Assembly: GCF_000160035.2 (NCBI RefSeq)
Contig: NZ_KI535366.1
Location: 686,070 to 750,069 of the forward strand
Reading direction: 5' to 3'
Source: Catonella morbi ATCC 51271
Lineage (GTDB): Bacteria; Bacillota; Clostridia; Lachnospirales; Lachnospiraceae
DNA length: 64,000 bases
The notes below the pieces were generated by a model. The model did no database searches, was not told the DNA's origin, and saw only the letters and a program-made list of their open reading frames with translations. The translations under genes and the position numbers were made by a program. Shown piece after piece: positions 26,343 to 34,505 of this stretch (positions within the stretch are counted from its first letter, which is position 1; every line of letters begins with the position of its first letter).

Positions 26343-27755
26343 TTAGAACCTGAAATACAGGAATGGATTATATGTCGCAGCAACCAAATAAGCTACGCAA
26401 ATTCCAAAAATTATTTCCAATACAGCTATATTTACAAATTTAACGGCTGTATTTCTTGTAGCAGCAAACTTTTCAATACATTTTTTAGGTAAATCCGTAC
26501 TTGTAATAGCGAGAATTACAAGCAAAATCAGATTATTAAGTAATAGGTAAATAAACTCAGTATTTACAAGCTCATAACCGCCCAGTCCGAACATTCCTGC
26601 TATGAAGTCCGCTCCCTTTTTAAATGAGTCAAAGGAGAACAGTACCCAGCCTATAATTACAAGTAACATGGTGTAAATATGTCTCACAAGCTTAGGCATT
26701 TTCTCTATCCATTTTAACAGGAAAACTTTTTCCAAAATCAGGATTACTCCATAGTAAAGTCCCCAGGCTACAAAGTTCCAGCTTGCTCCATGCCAAAATC
26801 CCGTAAGCATCCAGACTATTATTATATTTCTGATCTGCTTGCCAAGTCCGGCTCTGTTTCCTCCGAGCGGAATGTATACATATTCCTTAAACCAGGTAGA
26901 AAGTGAAATATGCCATCTTCTCCAGAACTCGGTTATGGACTTTGCCATATACGGATAGTTAAAGTTCTCATCAAAATGGAAACCGAGCATAAGTCCCATA
27001 CCTATAGCCATATCCGAATAACCTGAAAAGTCAAAGTAAATCTGGAAGGTATAGGCAAGGATTCCAAGCCAGAAACTTCCCACCGACATTTCAGAAACTG
27101 TAAGGGCATTTACGCTGTCCCAAAGAAGTCCTGCGTTGTTTGCAAGCAATACTTTTTTACCCATACCAAAGATAAAACGGCTGATACCTCTTGCAAAATC
27201 CGCTCTGTTTTCTACTCTCCCCTTCATCTCTTCCGCAACTGTACGATATCTTACGATAGGTCCGGCTATTAACTGCGGAAAAAGGGTTACATAGGTCCCG
27301 AAATCAAGGATGTTCTTTTGTACCTTGGTATCTCCTCTGTACACATCTATTACATAGGAAAGACTCTGAAAGGTATAAAATGAAATTCCTATCGGAAGAG
27401 CAAGCTTAATTGCTGCTATTCCCGCCCCCGTAAGCGAATTAACCGTATTTATGGTAAAATCTGCATACTTAAAAAAGCCAAGCAACAAAAGATTGATTGC
27501 TACAGCGGCTGCCAGCGAGACTTTGGCTCCGTTTTTTTTGCCTGCCGATATCTGTTTATCTATAATTATACCAAATACATAGTCTACAGCTATAGTAAAG
27601 CACATCAGCAAAATATATACAGGCTCTCCCCAAGCATAGAAAAGTATGCTTGACAAAAACAAAACAAGATTCCTTATACGCTTAGGCACTATGAAATAAA
27701 TTGCCAGTACCAGTGGCAGGAATCTTGTAATAAACAAAATACTTGAAAAAACCAT
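26343..27755 (-). CDS. MBOAT family O-acyltransferase (AlgI/DltB-like)
   Basis: 470 residues with about ten membrane helices. Signature FWRRWHISLSTWFKEYVYIP, then GGNRAG and the active His in LTGFWHGASWNFVAWG. Moves acyl groups from a cytoplasmic donor across the membrane to a surface polymer. With the DHHW gene downstream it forms a standard pair. AAGGAG precedes ATG 27755. Confidence 0.93.
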   Translation of the reverse strand: MVFSSILFITRFLPLVLAIYFIVPKRIRNLVLFLSSILFYAWGEPVYILLMCFTIAVDYVFGIIIDKQISAGKKNGAKVSLAAAVAINLLLLGFFKYADFTINTVNSLTGAGIAAIKLALPIGISFYTFQSLSYVIDVYRGDTKVQKNILDFGTYVTLFPQLIAGPIVRYRTVAEEMKGRVENRADFARGISRFIFGMGKKVLLANNAGLLWDSVNALTVSEMSVGSFWLGILAYTFQIYFDFSGYSDMAIGMGLMLGFHFDENFNYPYMAKSITEFWRRWHISLSTWFKEYVYIPLGGNRAGLGKQIRNIIIVWMLTGFWHGASWNFVAWGLYYGVILILEKVFLLKWIEKMPKLVRHIYTMLLVIIGWVLFSFDSFKKGADFIAGMFGLGGYELVNTEFIYLLLNNLILLVILAITSTDLPKKCIEKFAATRNTAVKFVNIAVLEIIFGICVAYLVAATYNPFLYFRF

Positions 27756-27839
27756 GGGTATTACTCCTTTTTACTCTGATAAGCACCCATATCATACCAT
27801 ATTTACCGTAAAAATGAAAGATATTACGTGGGAAATTTT

Positions 27840-27876
27840 GTTTAATAGGAAATTTCAAAGAAATTTCCTATTAAAC
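27840..27876. repeat. Interspersed palindrome, copy 3
   Basis: Perfect arms GTTTAATAGGAAATTTC and GAAATTTCCTATTAAAC, 17 bp each, around AAA. Differs from copy 4 only in the loop base. Lies between the MBOAT start and the T-tract (plus-strand A-run, 27877-27884) of a terminator cut by the IS element. Confidence 0.8.
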
Positions 27877-27903
27877 AAAAAAAAGGATTGCAAGAGGCTA
27901 AAC
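27877..27903 (-). terminator. Distal half of a terminator split by the IS
   Basis: GGATTGCAAGAG (27885-27896) with the A-run before it pairs with CTCTCACAATCC at 29633-29644 on the other side of the IS (ten matches of twelve). On the minus strand this was a stem, a short loop and eight T: the terminator of the carbohydrate-binding lipoprotein gene. The insertion is in the loop. Confidence 0.65.
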
Positions 27904-27982
27904 TGAACTGCTTCCCGTCAAGTAGACAATTAAAAAAATAAAAATTTTCTGCCATCAGATAGTTTTAATCTGGTGGCAGTTT

Positions 27983-28915
27983 TTATGCTGCCGCCAGATA
28001 TTGTTCGTGCTTCTCGAATGGAGTTAAAATTCCCAGTTTTCGTTGTAACCGTCTGGTGTTGTAGTATTCAATGTAATCCTCTATCATTTTCACAAGAGAA
28101 TCTCTGACTGTAAACCGATTGCCATAATACCGCTCACGTTTCAAAATGCCCCAGAATCCTTCCATCGGGCCATTATCGATGCATTTGGCTATTCTGGACA
28201 TACTTTGTGTCATACCCGCAGCCTCAAGCTTGGCATGAAAGTTCCGATTGGTATATTGAAATCCTCGATCAGAATGACACATAGGTGTTGCTCCCGGATT
28301 GGAAACAATCGCCTTATCAAACGTATTGAAGACCAGACGATTGTCGTTATGGTCACTGATCACATATGCGACAATCCGCCGGTCATAGAGATCAAGTATC
28401 GCGCTAAGATACACTTTATGCTTGTCATTGTTCTCATCATACCATTTGAATTCTGTGACGTCCGTCAACCATTTCTGATTTGGAGCTTCCGCTGTGAAAT
28501 TTCTGTTCAATATGTTATCCGCAATAAACTGGGGATTTATCGCCTGTCTTGTACATCCGTTATTGGAATACTTGATCGTGGACTTAATCCCTTTCTTACG
28601 GCAGATCCGAAGCACTCGTTTATCATTTGTCTTGATTCCGTGATAACGTTCCAGATCATCCCGTATTCTGCGATAGCCCTTATCAGGGCTGGCCATATGG
28701 ATTTTTTCGATTTCATCAGCAATGTATTCATTTGCTGCTTCATAAGCAGGTTTCTCTCTGTGAAGCCATTTGTAGTATGCCGCACGGCTTACAGATCCCA
28801 GTTTGCAGAGCGCACTAATCGGATAACCATGCTCTTCGTGTTCTTCTTTGATTGCCTGATAGACCTGTCCGTGTCTGACCAGGCTTAGCCCCGCCTCCTC
28901 TCTATCTTGTCGAGT
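27983..28915 (-). CDS. IS3-family transposase OrfB (DDE integrase), made by -1 frameshift
   Basis: About 311 codons in the frame from the slippage site. HTH_21-like N-terminus (CKLGSVSRAAYYKWLHRE), then the rve core with D in WLTDVTEFKW, D in CHSDRGFQY and E in MEGFWGILKRE. There is no ATG, GTG or TTG in this frame near its 5' end; the first ATG (28696) would remove the N-terminal ~65 residues. Seven A on the minus strand at 28915-28921 (TTAAAAAAAC) near the end of orfA fit programmed -1 frameshifting to an OrfAB transposase. No disabling change seen. Confidence 0.88.
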   Translation of the reverse strand, partial: TRQDREEAGLSLVRHGQVYQAIKEEHEEHGYPISALCKLGSVSRAAYYKWLHREKPAYEAANEYIADEIEKIHMASPDKGYRRIRDDLERYHGIKTNDKRVLRICRKKGIKSTIKYSNNGCTRQAINPQFIADNILNRNFTAEAPNQKWLTDVTEFKWYDENNDKHKVYLSAILDLYDRRIVAYVISDHNDNRLVFNTFDKAIVSNPGATPMCHSDRGFQYTNRNFHAKLEAAGMTQSMSRIAKCIDNGPMEGFWGILKRERYYGNRFTVRDSLVKMIEDYIEYYNTRRLQRKLGILTPFEKHEQYLAAA

Positions 28916-29562
28916 TTTTTTAAGAAAGATGCCTCCATTTCGGCTCGTTCCTTTTCGGCACGCAGAATCTTGTTTTCGGCACGGAGTTTCTCCAACTCAG
29001 TCATTTTTTCAACCGGCTTTGGTCGGCCGCGCCTATCCTGGAGAGCGTTCACTCCACCTGCTTCATACTTTACGATATAGTTTCGTGCCTGCTGATAGGA
29101 AATGCCGAATTTAGCTGCTGTTTCAGCATAATTACGGTCATGTCCAATGCAGTATTGAACGATTTCCACCCTCTCATCGAAGGTTGTTTTTCTTCCCTTG
29201 GTCATGATAAATGTTCCTCCTGTCCTGGAAACTTTCAGCTCCTCATGACTATTATACTTCTTTATCCAGTTTTGTAACTTACTTTTTGATCTGATTCCAT
29301 AGCGCTGGCAGATTTCCTGTTGGGAACCTTGACCGCAGAGATAATCCAATACTGCCTGCTCTTTCAGCTCTTTTGAATACCGTTTATTTACTGTAACAAG
29401 AAAGGCTCCTTCACCTTCACTCTTATAAATGCTTATCCATTGTTGTATGGAGGAGAGACTGATTCCCAATCTGACAGCAGCATGTCGGAGTGATTCTTTA
29501 CCTTCTAATATCAGATATACTGTCTGTAATTTCTCTGAATGTGATATCTTGCTTTTAGACAT
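28885..29562 (-). CDS. IS3-family OrfA, helix-turn-helix protein
   Basis: 225 residues, long for OrfA. Contains two or three HTH segments (SLRHAAVRLGISLSSIQQWI, SQQEICQRYGIRSKSKLQNW, NYAETAAKFGISYQQARNYI) and a C-terminal leucine-zipper-like stretch LEKLRAENKILRAEKERAEM. Binds the terminal repeats and joins OrfB by frameshift. AAGGGAG lies before ATG 29562. The A7 slippery run is near its end. Confidence 0.88.
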   Translation of the reverse strand: MSKSKISHSEKLQTVYLILEGKESLRHAAVRLGISLSSIQQWISIYKSEGEGAFLVTVNKRYSKELKEQAVLDYLCGQGSQQEICQRYGIRSKSKLQNWIKKYNSHEELKVSRTGGTFIMTKGRKTTFDERVEIVQYCIGHDRNYAETAAKFGISYQQARNYIVKYEAGGVNALQDRRGRPKPVEKMTELEKLRAENKILRAEKERAEMEASFLKKLDKIERRRG

Positions 29563-29708
29563 AAAATGCTCCCTTCCAGGCAGTAAGAGATTTTATTTTT
29601 TCTCTTGTCTACCTAGAAGGGAGCATATCAAACTCTCACAATCCCTTTGAAACTAACTTATATTCAAATTACTCACGAAGTATCCTGTGAATAATTTGGT
29701 TTACATTA

Positions 29709-31679
29709 TCAGATACTTTTAGAAGTACCGGTGCTGCTCTTACTGCCCTGTTCAGAACCATCATTTTGTCCGGATTTGCTATTATTTTGAGAATTTCCAT
29801 TTGTTCCGGAGCTGTTGTTCTGATTCGAATTACCCTTTGTCCCGAAAGAGTTGCTCTGCCCTTCTTTCATTCCATTTCTATTACCTGACGAGTCTGAATT
29901 ATCCCCCCAATTCCTTGATCCTCCACTAGGTGGTGCTCCCTCAGGTCTTCCCTGATGCCCACCATCAAAATTTCCTCCATTTCCGTTTGGACCTCCAAAG
30001 TTGCCATTTCCATCAGGACCTCCGTTATCGTTCGGACCTCCAAAGTTATCATTACCACTAGGACCTCCGTTACCGTTTGGTCCTCCGAAGTTGCCATTTC
30101 CGCCAGGACCTCCGTTACCGTTTGGGCCTCCAAAGTTGCCGTTGTTACCATTTATTGAGTTACCCCGGGGACCACCTTCACTTCCACCGGGACCACCATT
30201 CATTCCGCTTGAGCTGCTTACAAGCTGGCTGAGTGTTACTTCTTTAGTTTCAGTTCCTGCAGTTACTGTATATGTTTCACCCTCTACCATGCCTTCTGTA
30301 CTGATAATAACGCTGTTATACTCTTTTGAAGGTGTATAGCTTGCCAGTACATTACCTTTTGAATCTGCAATACTTACAGTAGTTCCTGCCGCCTGATTGG
30401 ATACGCTTACCTGTACAACACCCTGAGTTGAATCAGAACCAAAACTCTCTGTCATGCTCTGAATCTCAGTAACTATAATTGTTCCGCCTGTAATTGTAGC
30501 TGTACCGTTATAATCTATACCTCCGTTACCGCCTTTAGTCGGACCGCTTACATAGGTTTCTCCGCCACTTACTGTGAGGTTACCGTTAGAATCTATACCA
30601 TCTCCTTCCGCATTTACTGTAATTTTACCGCCTGAAATATTAATGCTTGCATCCTGTGCCTGCATACTTGCCTTTTCTCCTGTTGTTGAAGAGGCTGTTG
30701 CATTGATACCATCATCAGTTGAAACTATGTTTATTTCTCCTCCTGAAATATTTACATCCTTACCTTCAATACCCTCATTGCTGTTGGTAATATCAATCTT
30801 GCCTCCTACGATATCGAGAGTAGTTCCTGAGTGTATACCGTCATCTGCCGCATTTATTGTAATAGTGCCGCCTTCAATATATACGAAGCCCTTGCTTGTA
30901 TCATCGCTGTTTTCAGAGTGTATACCATCTGTTCCCGTCGTAATATTAATTGTACCGTCAGCTATTCTTACGCTGTCCTTTCCGCTTATACCTTTCTTGG
31001 CAGATGTAATGTCAATATTTCCGCCTGTGATTACAACATCATCCTTGCCTACAATGCCATGTGCGGTAGAGCTTATCTTAAGAGAACCGCTTCCGTTTAT
31101 GGTGAGGTCTCCCTTAGAGAAAATAACACCATCCACATTGTTGTCATCGGTTGCAACAAAGGTTCCGGAAGTTGTAAGTGTACTGTTAGTACCGTCCTTA
31201 AGTGTTACGAAAACCTTGTCAGCTTCTTTTACATATATGGCTGCACTGCTCTCATTGGTTATTGTCACACCGTCAAGTACGATCTGAACCTTTGCCGTAT
31301 CTGCAACATTTACAACTATCTGTCCAGAATATGAGCCGGAAAGTATATAAGTTCCTTCCTTTGTAATTGTATAGGTAGAATCCTTAATTTCACTTAAGTT
31401 CACCTTGGTAGCACTTGCTTCATCATAGGAAGCATCTTTATCGCGGTCTGTAAACATGTCAGATTTTACTTTACCTGTTGTGGTTGTTCCGCTTGAGGTA
31501 GTTGAACCTGCAGAACTGTTTGCCAAACTTCCCGAACTTGTGCTGCTAGTATCCGAGGTTACTGTTGTCACCGTTTTGGTGGTTGCGGTACCGCTATTTG
31601 CGGCACCGACTCCGTTACAAGCTGTTACTCCGAGTATAAGTCCACCTGTTAAAGCTATCATCATTATTTTCTTTTTCAT
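29709..31679 (-). CDS. Lipoprotein with Cthe_2159-like carbohydrate-binding beta-helix and Gly-rich tail
   Basis: 656 residues. Signal peptide with lipobox LGVTAC, a Ser/Thr linker, then right-handed beta-helix repeats of the type ISGGEINIVSTDDGINA, ADDGIHSGTTLDIVGG, EGDGIDSNGNLTVSGG, as in the Cthe_2159 family that binds acidic polysaccharide and calcium. After a VTAGTETKEVTL domain comes a tail with four ~15-residue units NFGGPNGNGGPGGNG (DNA 29960-30140) and a Ser/Asn-rich end. ATG 31679 chosen from AGGA spacing; 31688 is possible. Upstream of it are DUF4956 and VTC genes with which this family is typically linked. Confidence 0.82.
   Translation of the reverse strand: MKKKIMMIALTGGLILGVTACNGVGAANSGTATTKTVTTVTSDTSSTSSGSLANSSAGSTTSSGTTTTGKVKSDMFTDRDKDASYDEASATKVNLSEIKDSTYTITKEGTYILSGSYSGQIVVNVADTAKVQIVLDGVTITNESSAAIYVKEADKVFVTLKDGTNSTLTTSGTFVATDDNNVDGVIFSKGDLTINGSGSLKISSTAHGIVGKDDVVITGGNIDITSAKKGISGKDSVRIADGTINITTGTDGIHSENSDDTSKGFVYIEGGTITINAADDGIHSGTTLDIVGGKIDITNSNEGIEGKDVNISGGEINIVSTDDGINATASSTTGEKASMQAQDASINISGGKITVNAEGDGIDSNGNLTVSGGETYVSGPTKGGNGGIDYNGTATITGGTIIVTEIQSMTESFGSDSTQGVVQVSVSNQAAGTTVSIADSKGNVLASYTPSKEYNSVIISTEGMVEGETYTVTAGTETKEVTLSQLVSSSSGMNGGPGGSEGGPRGNSINGNNGNFGGPNGNGGPGGNGNFGGPNGNGGPSGNDNFGGPNDNGGPDGNGNFGGPNGNGGNFDGGHQGRPEGAPPSGGSRNWGDNSDSSGNRNGMKEGQSNSFGTKGNSNQNNSSGTNGNSQNNSKSGQNDGSEQGSKSSTGTSKSI
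29960..30140 (-). repeat. In-frame 45 bp tandem repeats in the lipoprotein gene
   Basis: About four copies of a 45 bp unit coding for a Gly/Pro/Asn-rich 15-mer (GNFGGPNGNGGPGGN and variants with D or S). Copy number is likely to vary by slippage. Confidence 0.75.
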
Positions 31680-31714
31680 AATCTTCATTTCCTTTCTTTA
31701 TTGTTTAATTATGG

Positions 31715-32407
31715 TTAAAGTTCTTCGCCGCCCATTCCCGGGCGATTGAGGCGAATTTCCAGGTTACCGTTTTTACATCTCAGTTCATCTATAAATTCTT
31801 TTTCTATTCCCTCCTTTTTTAAGGTAACATCATAATTTAACTTAAATAAGCTGCCCATATTGGTAGTCTTTACACCTAAAAGTCTGGCATCCTTTGTATA
31901 CTTGCCTAAAGTTTCGGTAAATACATCTGTGTAATCAAGATTCTCAGGTATTGTAATAGTAAGGCTCTTCTGTAAACTTGCTCCTCCAATCAGTCCTAAA
32001 CCGAATTTATTATAAATAAGGGTTACAATTCCCATAATAAGTGCAAATGCTGCGGCATATCCTACATATCCCATACCTGCCGCAAGTCCTGTAGTCATCG
32101 CCAGGAAGATAGCTCCTATTTCCTTTGCCGTACCGGGAACTGAACGAAACCTTACGAGACCGAAGGTGCCGGCTACTGCAACTCCCGCTCCTACATTTCC
32201 GTTTACAAGAAGTATAACCATACTTACTACTGCCGGAAGCATTGCAAGTGTTATTACAAAACTCTGTGTATATCTGCTTCTGTAAGTGTATACCAGTGCC
32301 AAAAATATACCTATCGCAAGTGCTGCTCCTATGCAGATAAGCACCGTAATTGGTGAAACTGCTGTGGTTGTTGTGCCACTGCTAAAAATACTGCTAAATA
32401 TATCCAT
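31715..32407 (-). CDS. DUF4956 membrane protein
   Basis: 230 residues. Four or so membrane helices in the first 140 residues (ITVLICIGAALAIGIFLALVY, FVITLAMLPAVVSMVILLVNG shortened here, GAIFLAMTTGLAAGMGYVGYA in part), with the signature FGLVRFRSVPGTAKEIG, then a ~90-residue cytoplasmic domain. Commonly encoded beside VTC-type polyphosphate polymerases. Function unknown; may be a membrane partner of the polymerase. Overlaps the VTC gene by 14 bases; GAGAGG before ATG 32407. Confidence 0.85.
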   Translation of the reverse strand: MDIFSSIFSSGTTTTAVSPITVLICIGAALAIGIFLALVYTYRSRYTQSFVITLAMLPAVVSMVILLVNGNVGAGVAVAGTFGLVRFRSVPGTAKEIGAIFLAMTTGLAAGMGYVGYAAAFALIMGIVTLIYNKFGLGLIGGASLQKSLTITIPENLDYTDVFTETLGKYTKDARLLGVKTTNMGSLFKLNYDVTLKKEGIEKEFIDELRCKNGNLEIRLNRPGMGGEEL

Positions 32408-33161
32408 ATTCCAACCTCTCTTTCAAATTTTCTTCTTTAGTAAATACCGGGATTCTTGTAAATAACCATCTTTTATTTTTCAAAATCTCTGTGTATGCAT
32501 TACCGTATTTTGAAAATGAAACTTTATAAATACCGTATTTACTCAGAACCTCCACTAACCACAACGGAAAAGTATCCGCTGATTTTATTTCCAGTAAGGC
32601 TTCACCGTCTTCAAGTATCGGTTTACCATAGACTTCATTAGTCAGGCTTAAATTATCTTCTCTCCAAAGTATGTTTTCGTCGAAAGTCATTCGAAAATCA
32701 GGATTTTCTTTGTCTAAATAAGCCTGACGATCGTAGCTAAGAAATACTTTCGGTTCTATCTCCTTATAAAAATCTAGGAAATAATCTATTTCTCTGCCTA
32801 TCTGGCTTTCTTTTCTAAGCTTCTTTCCGTTGCAAAGGTAATTCATTGCTTCTTTTTCTTTAGCTTCTATCCTCCTTTTGTATACTATTCCATCAAATTT
32901 CTTTTTAAGTTCTATGAATACCTTATCTTCTTCATTTACCTTTTTATAACTTCTTACCCTTAATTTCTCTTTATAAATTGGTTTATCAAGAGAATTTCTT
33001 ATGAGTAAAAAATCAGGTCTGTCAAAGTAGATATTTCTGATTGTGCTGTTGCCATAGCTGTCTGCCTTCATATAAGGCTTCATTGCTTCATATATGGCTT
33101 CTCTTTGTTCTTTATTTAACAAATACTTAATTTCAAACCTTTGAAATGTACCTGATCCCAT
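32394..33161 (-). CDS. VTC-domain polyphosphate polymerase
   Basis: 255 residues. Typical VTC tunnel-fold motifs in order: FQRFEIKYLL, RNIYFDRPDF, KEKLRVRSYKK, VFIELKKKFDGIVYKRR, FLSYDRQAY, and LLEIKSADTFPLWL. Basic and acidic residues alternate as in yeast Vtc4, which makes polyphosphate from ATP. AAAGGAGG lies 7 bases before ATG 33161. With DUF4956 and the beta-helix lipoprotein it forms a three-gene operon. Confidence 0.85.
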   Translation of the reverse strand: MGSGTFQRFEIKYLLNKEQREAIYEAMKPYMKADSYGNSTIRNIYFDRPDFLLIRNSLDKPIYKEKLRVRSYKKVNEEDKVFIELKKKFDGIVYKRRIEAKEKEAMNYLCNGKKLRKESQIGREIDYFLDFYKEIEPKVFLSYDRQAYLDKENPDFRMTFDENILWREDNLSLTNEVYGKPILEDGEALLEIKSADTFPLWLVEVLSKYGIYKVSFSKYGNAYTEILKNKRWLFTRIPVFTKEENLKERLEYGYI

Positions 33162-33336
33162 AAGTTTTCCTCCTTTCATTAGTTGTTCTTTTTTTGTGTG
33201 ATTTATTTTATGAGCATATAATAAATGATGAAACTTAAACGAAACTTAAAGGTTGAAAAATATTTTTAAAAAGAAAAAAGCGCCTTACATTTTGAGGCCC
33301 CCTTAAAATACATACATACCACTTATTTTTTGAACT

Positions 33337-33379
33337 ACTTCAAAGTCACTTCAAAGTCAACTTCAAAGTCACTTCAAAC
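33337..33379. repeat. Phased ACTTCAAAGTC direct repeats
   Basis: ACTTCAAAGTC at 33337-33347, 33348-33358, 33360-33370 and a shortened ACTTCAAAC at 33371-33379, spacing 11-12 bp (about one helical turn). An inverted TTTGAAGT follows at 33393-33401. It looks like a regulator array or slippage product. Confidence 0.65.
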
Positions 33380-33411
33380 AAACTTCAATTTAGTTTGAAG
33401 TAATTTCCTAC

Positions 33412-33478
33412 CGCGAGCTGCGCATCCCTCAGAGAGATTTTTGTTTAATAGGAAATTTCACAGAAATTTCCTATTAAA
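33412..33478. repeat. Interspersed repeat, long form, copy 4
   Basis: CGCGAGCTGCGCATCCCTC, AGAGAGATTTTT and then perfect arms GTTTAATAGGAAATTTC / GAAATTTCCTATTAAAC around ACA. Same block order and spacing as at 21942-22008. Confidence 0.75.
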
Positions 33479-33511
33479 CAAAAAAGCGCCTTACATTTCT
33501 GTAAAACGCTA
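33479..33511 (-). terminator. Terminator after the DUF4300-like lipoprotein
   Basis: On the minus strand AGCGTTTTACA GAAA TGTAAGGCGCT (11 bp with G-U pairs) followed by TTTTTTG. The 3' half plus T-run is repeated, without its partner, at 33274-33292. Confidence 0.7.
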
Positions 33512-33525
33512 TAATTATCAGATAT

Positions 33526-34467
33526 CTATTTAACTTCAACCATTTTATTGTTATCCATTACAAAAGGTTTTGCCAGGCCTTCTCCTGTATAGTCTGCATA
33601 TTTTCCCTGAAGATACTTATAACATTCTTCTTTACTTGCAAATTTAATTGCCTGATAAGGCTCTTCAAAGGTTAGCTTTTCTACAAATAAAAATCCTTCT
33701 TTGTCAGGAACCATAACTCCGACATGCCCTACAAAAAGATATTCTCCGTCAAGATTATCGTGTAAGACTACAGAAAGCATCCTTGCATTCTCGTCAAACT
33801 TGATATTTTCAAAGTATTTCTCCATATTTTTGGCATGCACTTTAACATCTTCGGTTGCTTCGGTCTTTACCCTTGAAAATAATACATTAAATGCTTCCTT
33901 ATCTTTGGCATTCAATAACTTTCCTTTATCAATAGAGTCATTATCTAAAAACAAGAGTTCACTGTCACTTTTTATACTAGGGACTTTAATATTGTTTTTA
34001 AGTAAGAAGAAACTGTTAAGCCTGCAGTTAGTTCCGACAAAATCACCCTTCTTTTCTTTCCACAAGTTACTGATTTTCTCTACATCATATTCAGTTGTAC
34101 CGAATTTTGTAAAATCTCCCTGTAAGCCAACGCTACCTACAATTTCATTATATTCATTTACTTGCTTCATGTAGTTTTCTACGCTGTCTTTATCCAACTG
34201 AGCCTCCAGCAAAGCCTTAACTTCTTCCGCACTTTCTTTACCGGCCATATTTGAATATGTCGGCTCTTCTTTGCTCACCTCATTCGAAGTTTTTGAGGAT
34301 GCCTCCTTAGAAACCCCTTGTGAGGTCCTCCGGGAAGATTCCTGAGATGTTACTTTCGATACTTCCTTTGATATCTCTTTTTTCTCCTGCCCGCTGCCGC
34401 AGGCTGTTATTCCAAATGCCAGCGCGGCACATAGGCAGAGTGTAATGATTTTATTATATTTTTTCAT
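33526..34467 (-). CDS. DUF4300-like lipoprotein
   Basis: 313 residues. Signal peptide with lipobox FGITAC, then a Ser/Lys/Glu linker of repeated S-K-E-V-S type units to residue ~75, then a globular domain with GTNCRLNSFFLLKN, SVVLHDNLDGEYLFVGHVGVMV and LTFEEPYQAIKF. These fit the DUF4300 family, whose function is unknown. Its promoter region carries a 120 bp-spaced duplication. Terminator follows. Confidence 0.7.
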   Translation of the reverse strand: MKKYNKIITLCLCAALAFGITACGSGQEKKEISKEVSKVTSQESSRRTSQGVSKEASSKTSNEVSKEEPTYSNMAGKESAEEVKALLEAQLDKDSVENYMKQVNEYNEIVGSVGLQGDFTKFGTTEYDVEKISNLWKEKKGDFVGTNCRLNSFFLLKNNIKVPSIKSDSELLFLDNDSIDKGKLLNAKDKEAFNVLFSRVKTEATEDVKVHAKNMEKYFENIKFDENARMLSVVLHDNLDGEYLFVGHVGVMVPDKEGFLFVEKLTFEEPYQAIKFASKEECYKYLQGKYADYTGEGLAKPFVMDNNKMVEVK

Positions 34468-34505
34468 AAAATTCTCCTTTTAATTGGTAATATATGGCGT
34501 GTCGT

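Larger units (their letters stand above)
27904..29630 (-). mobile_element. IS3-family insertion sequence
   Basis: 1727 bp. Ends TGAACTGCTTCCCGTCAAGT and, inverted, TGATATGCTCCCTTCTAGGT are imperfect terminal repeats that both contain GTAGACAA and start with TG. A 3 bp target repeat AAC is seen on both sides (27901-27903, 29631-29633). It carries orfA and orfB overlapping in a -1 frame. Longer than many IS3 elements because orfA is long. Confidence 0.85.
33180..33525. other. Repeat-rich intergenic region upstream of the VTC operon
   Basis: No gene. From low to high coordinate: AT-rich promoter region of the VTC operon; a partial terminator copy at 33274-33292; a blank stretch; direct repeats of ACTTCAAAGTC at 33337-33379; the long-form palindromic repeat at 33412-33478; and the intact terminator of the next gene at 33481-33511. 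Confidence 0.6.

Noticed and set aside
28205..28888. Plus-strand frame of 227 residues inside the IS
   Set aside because: Antisense to OrfB, which has an intact DDE triad.
30574..31334. Two long plus-strand frames (237 and 167 residues)
   Set aside because: Antisense to the beta-helix lipoprotein. The biased base composition of its repeats keeps the opposite frames open; no ribosome binding site or motif.
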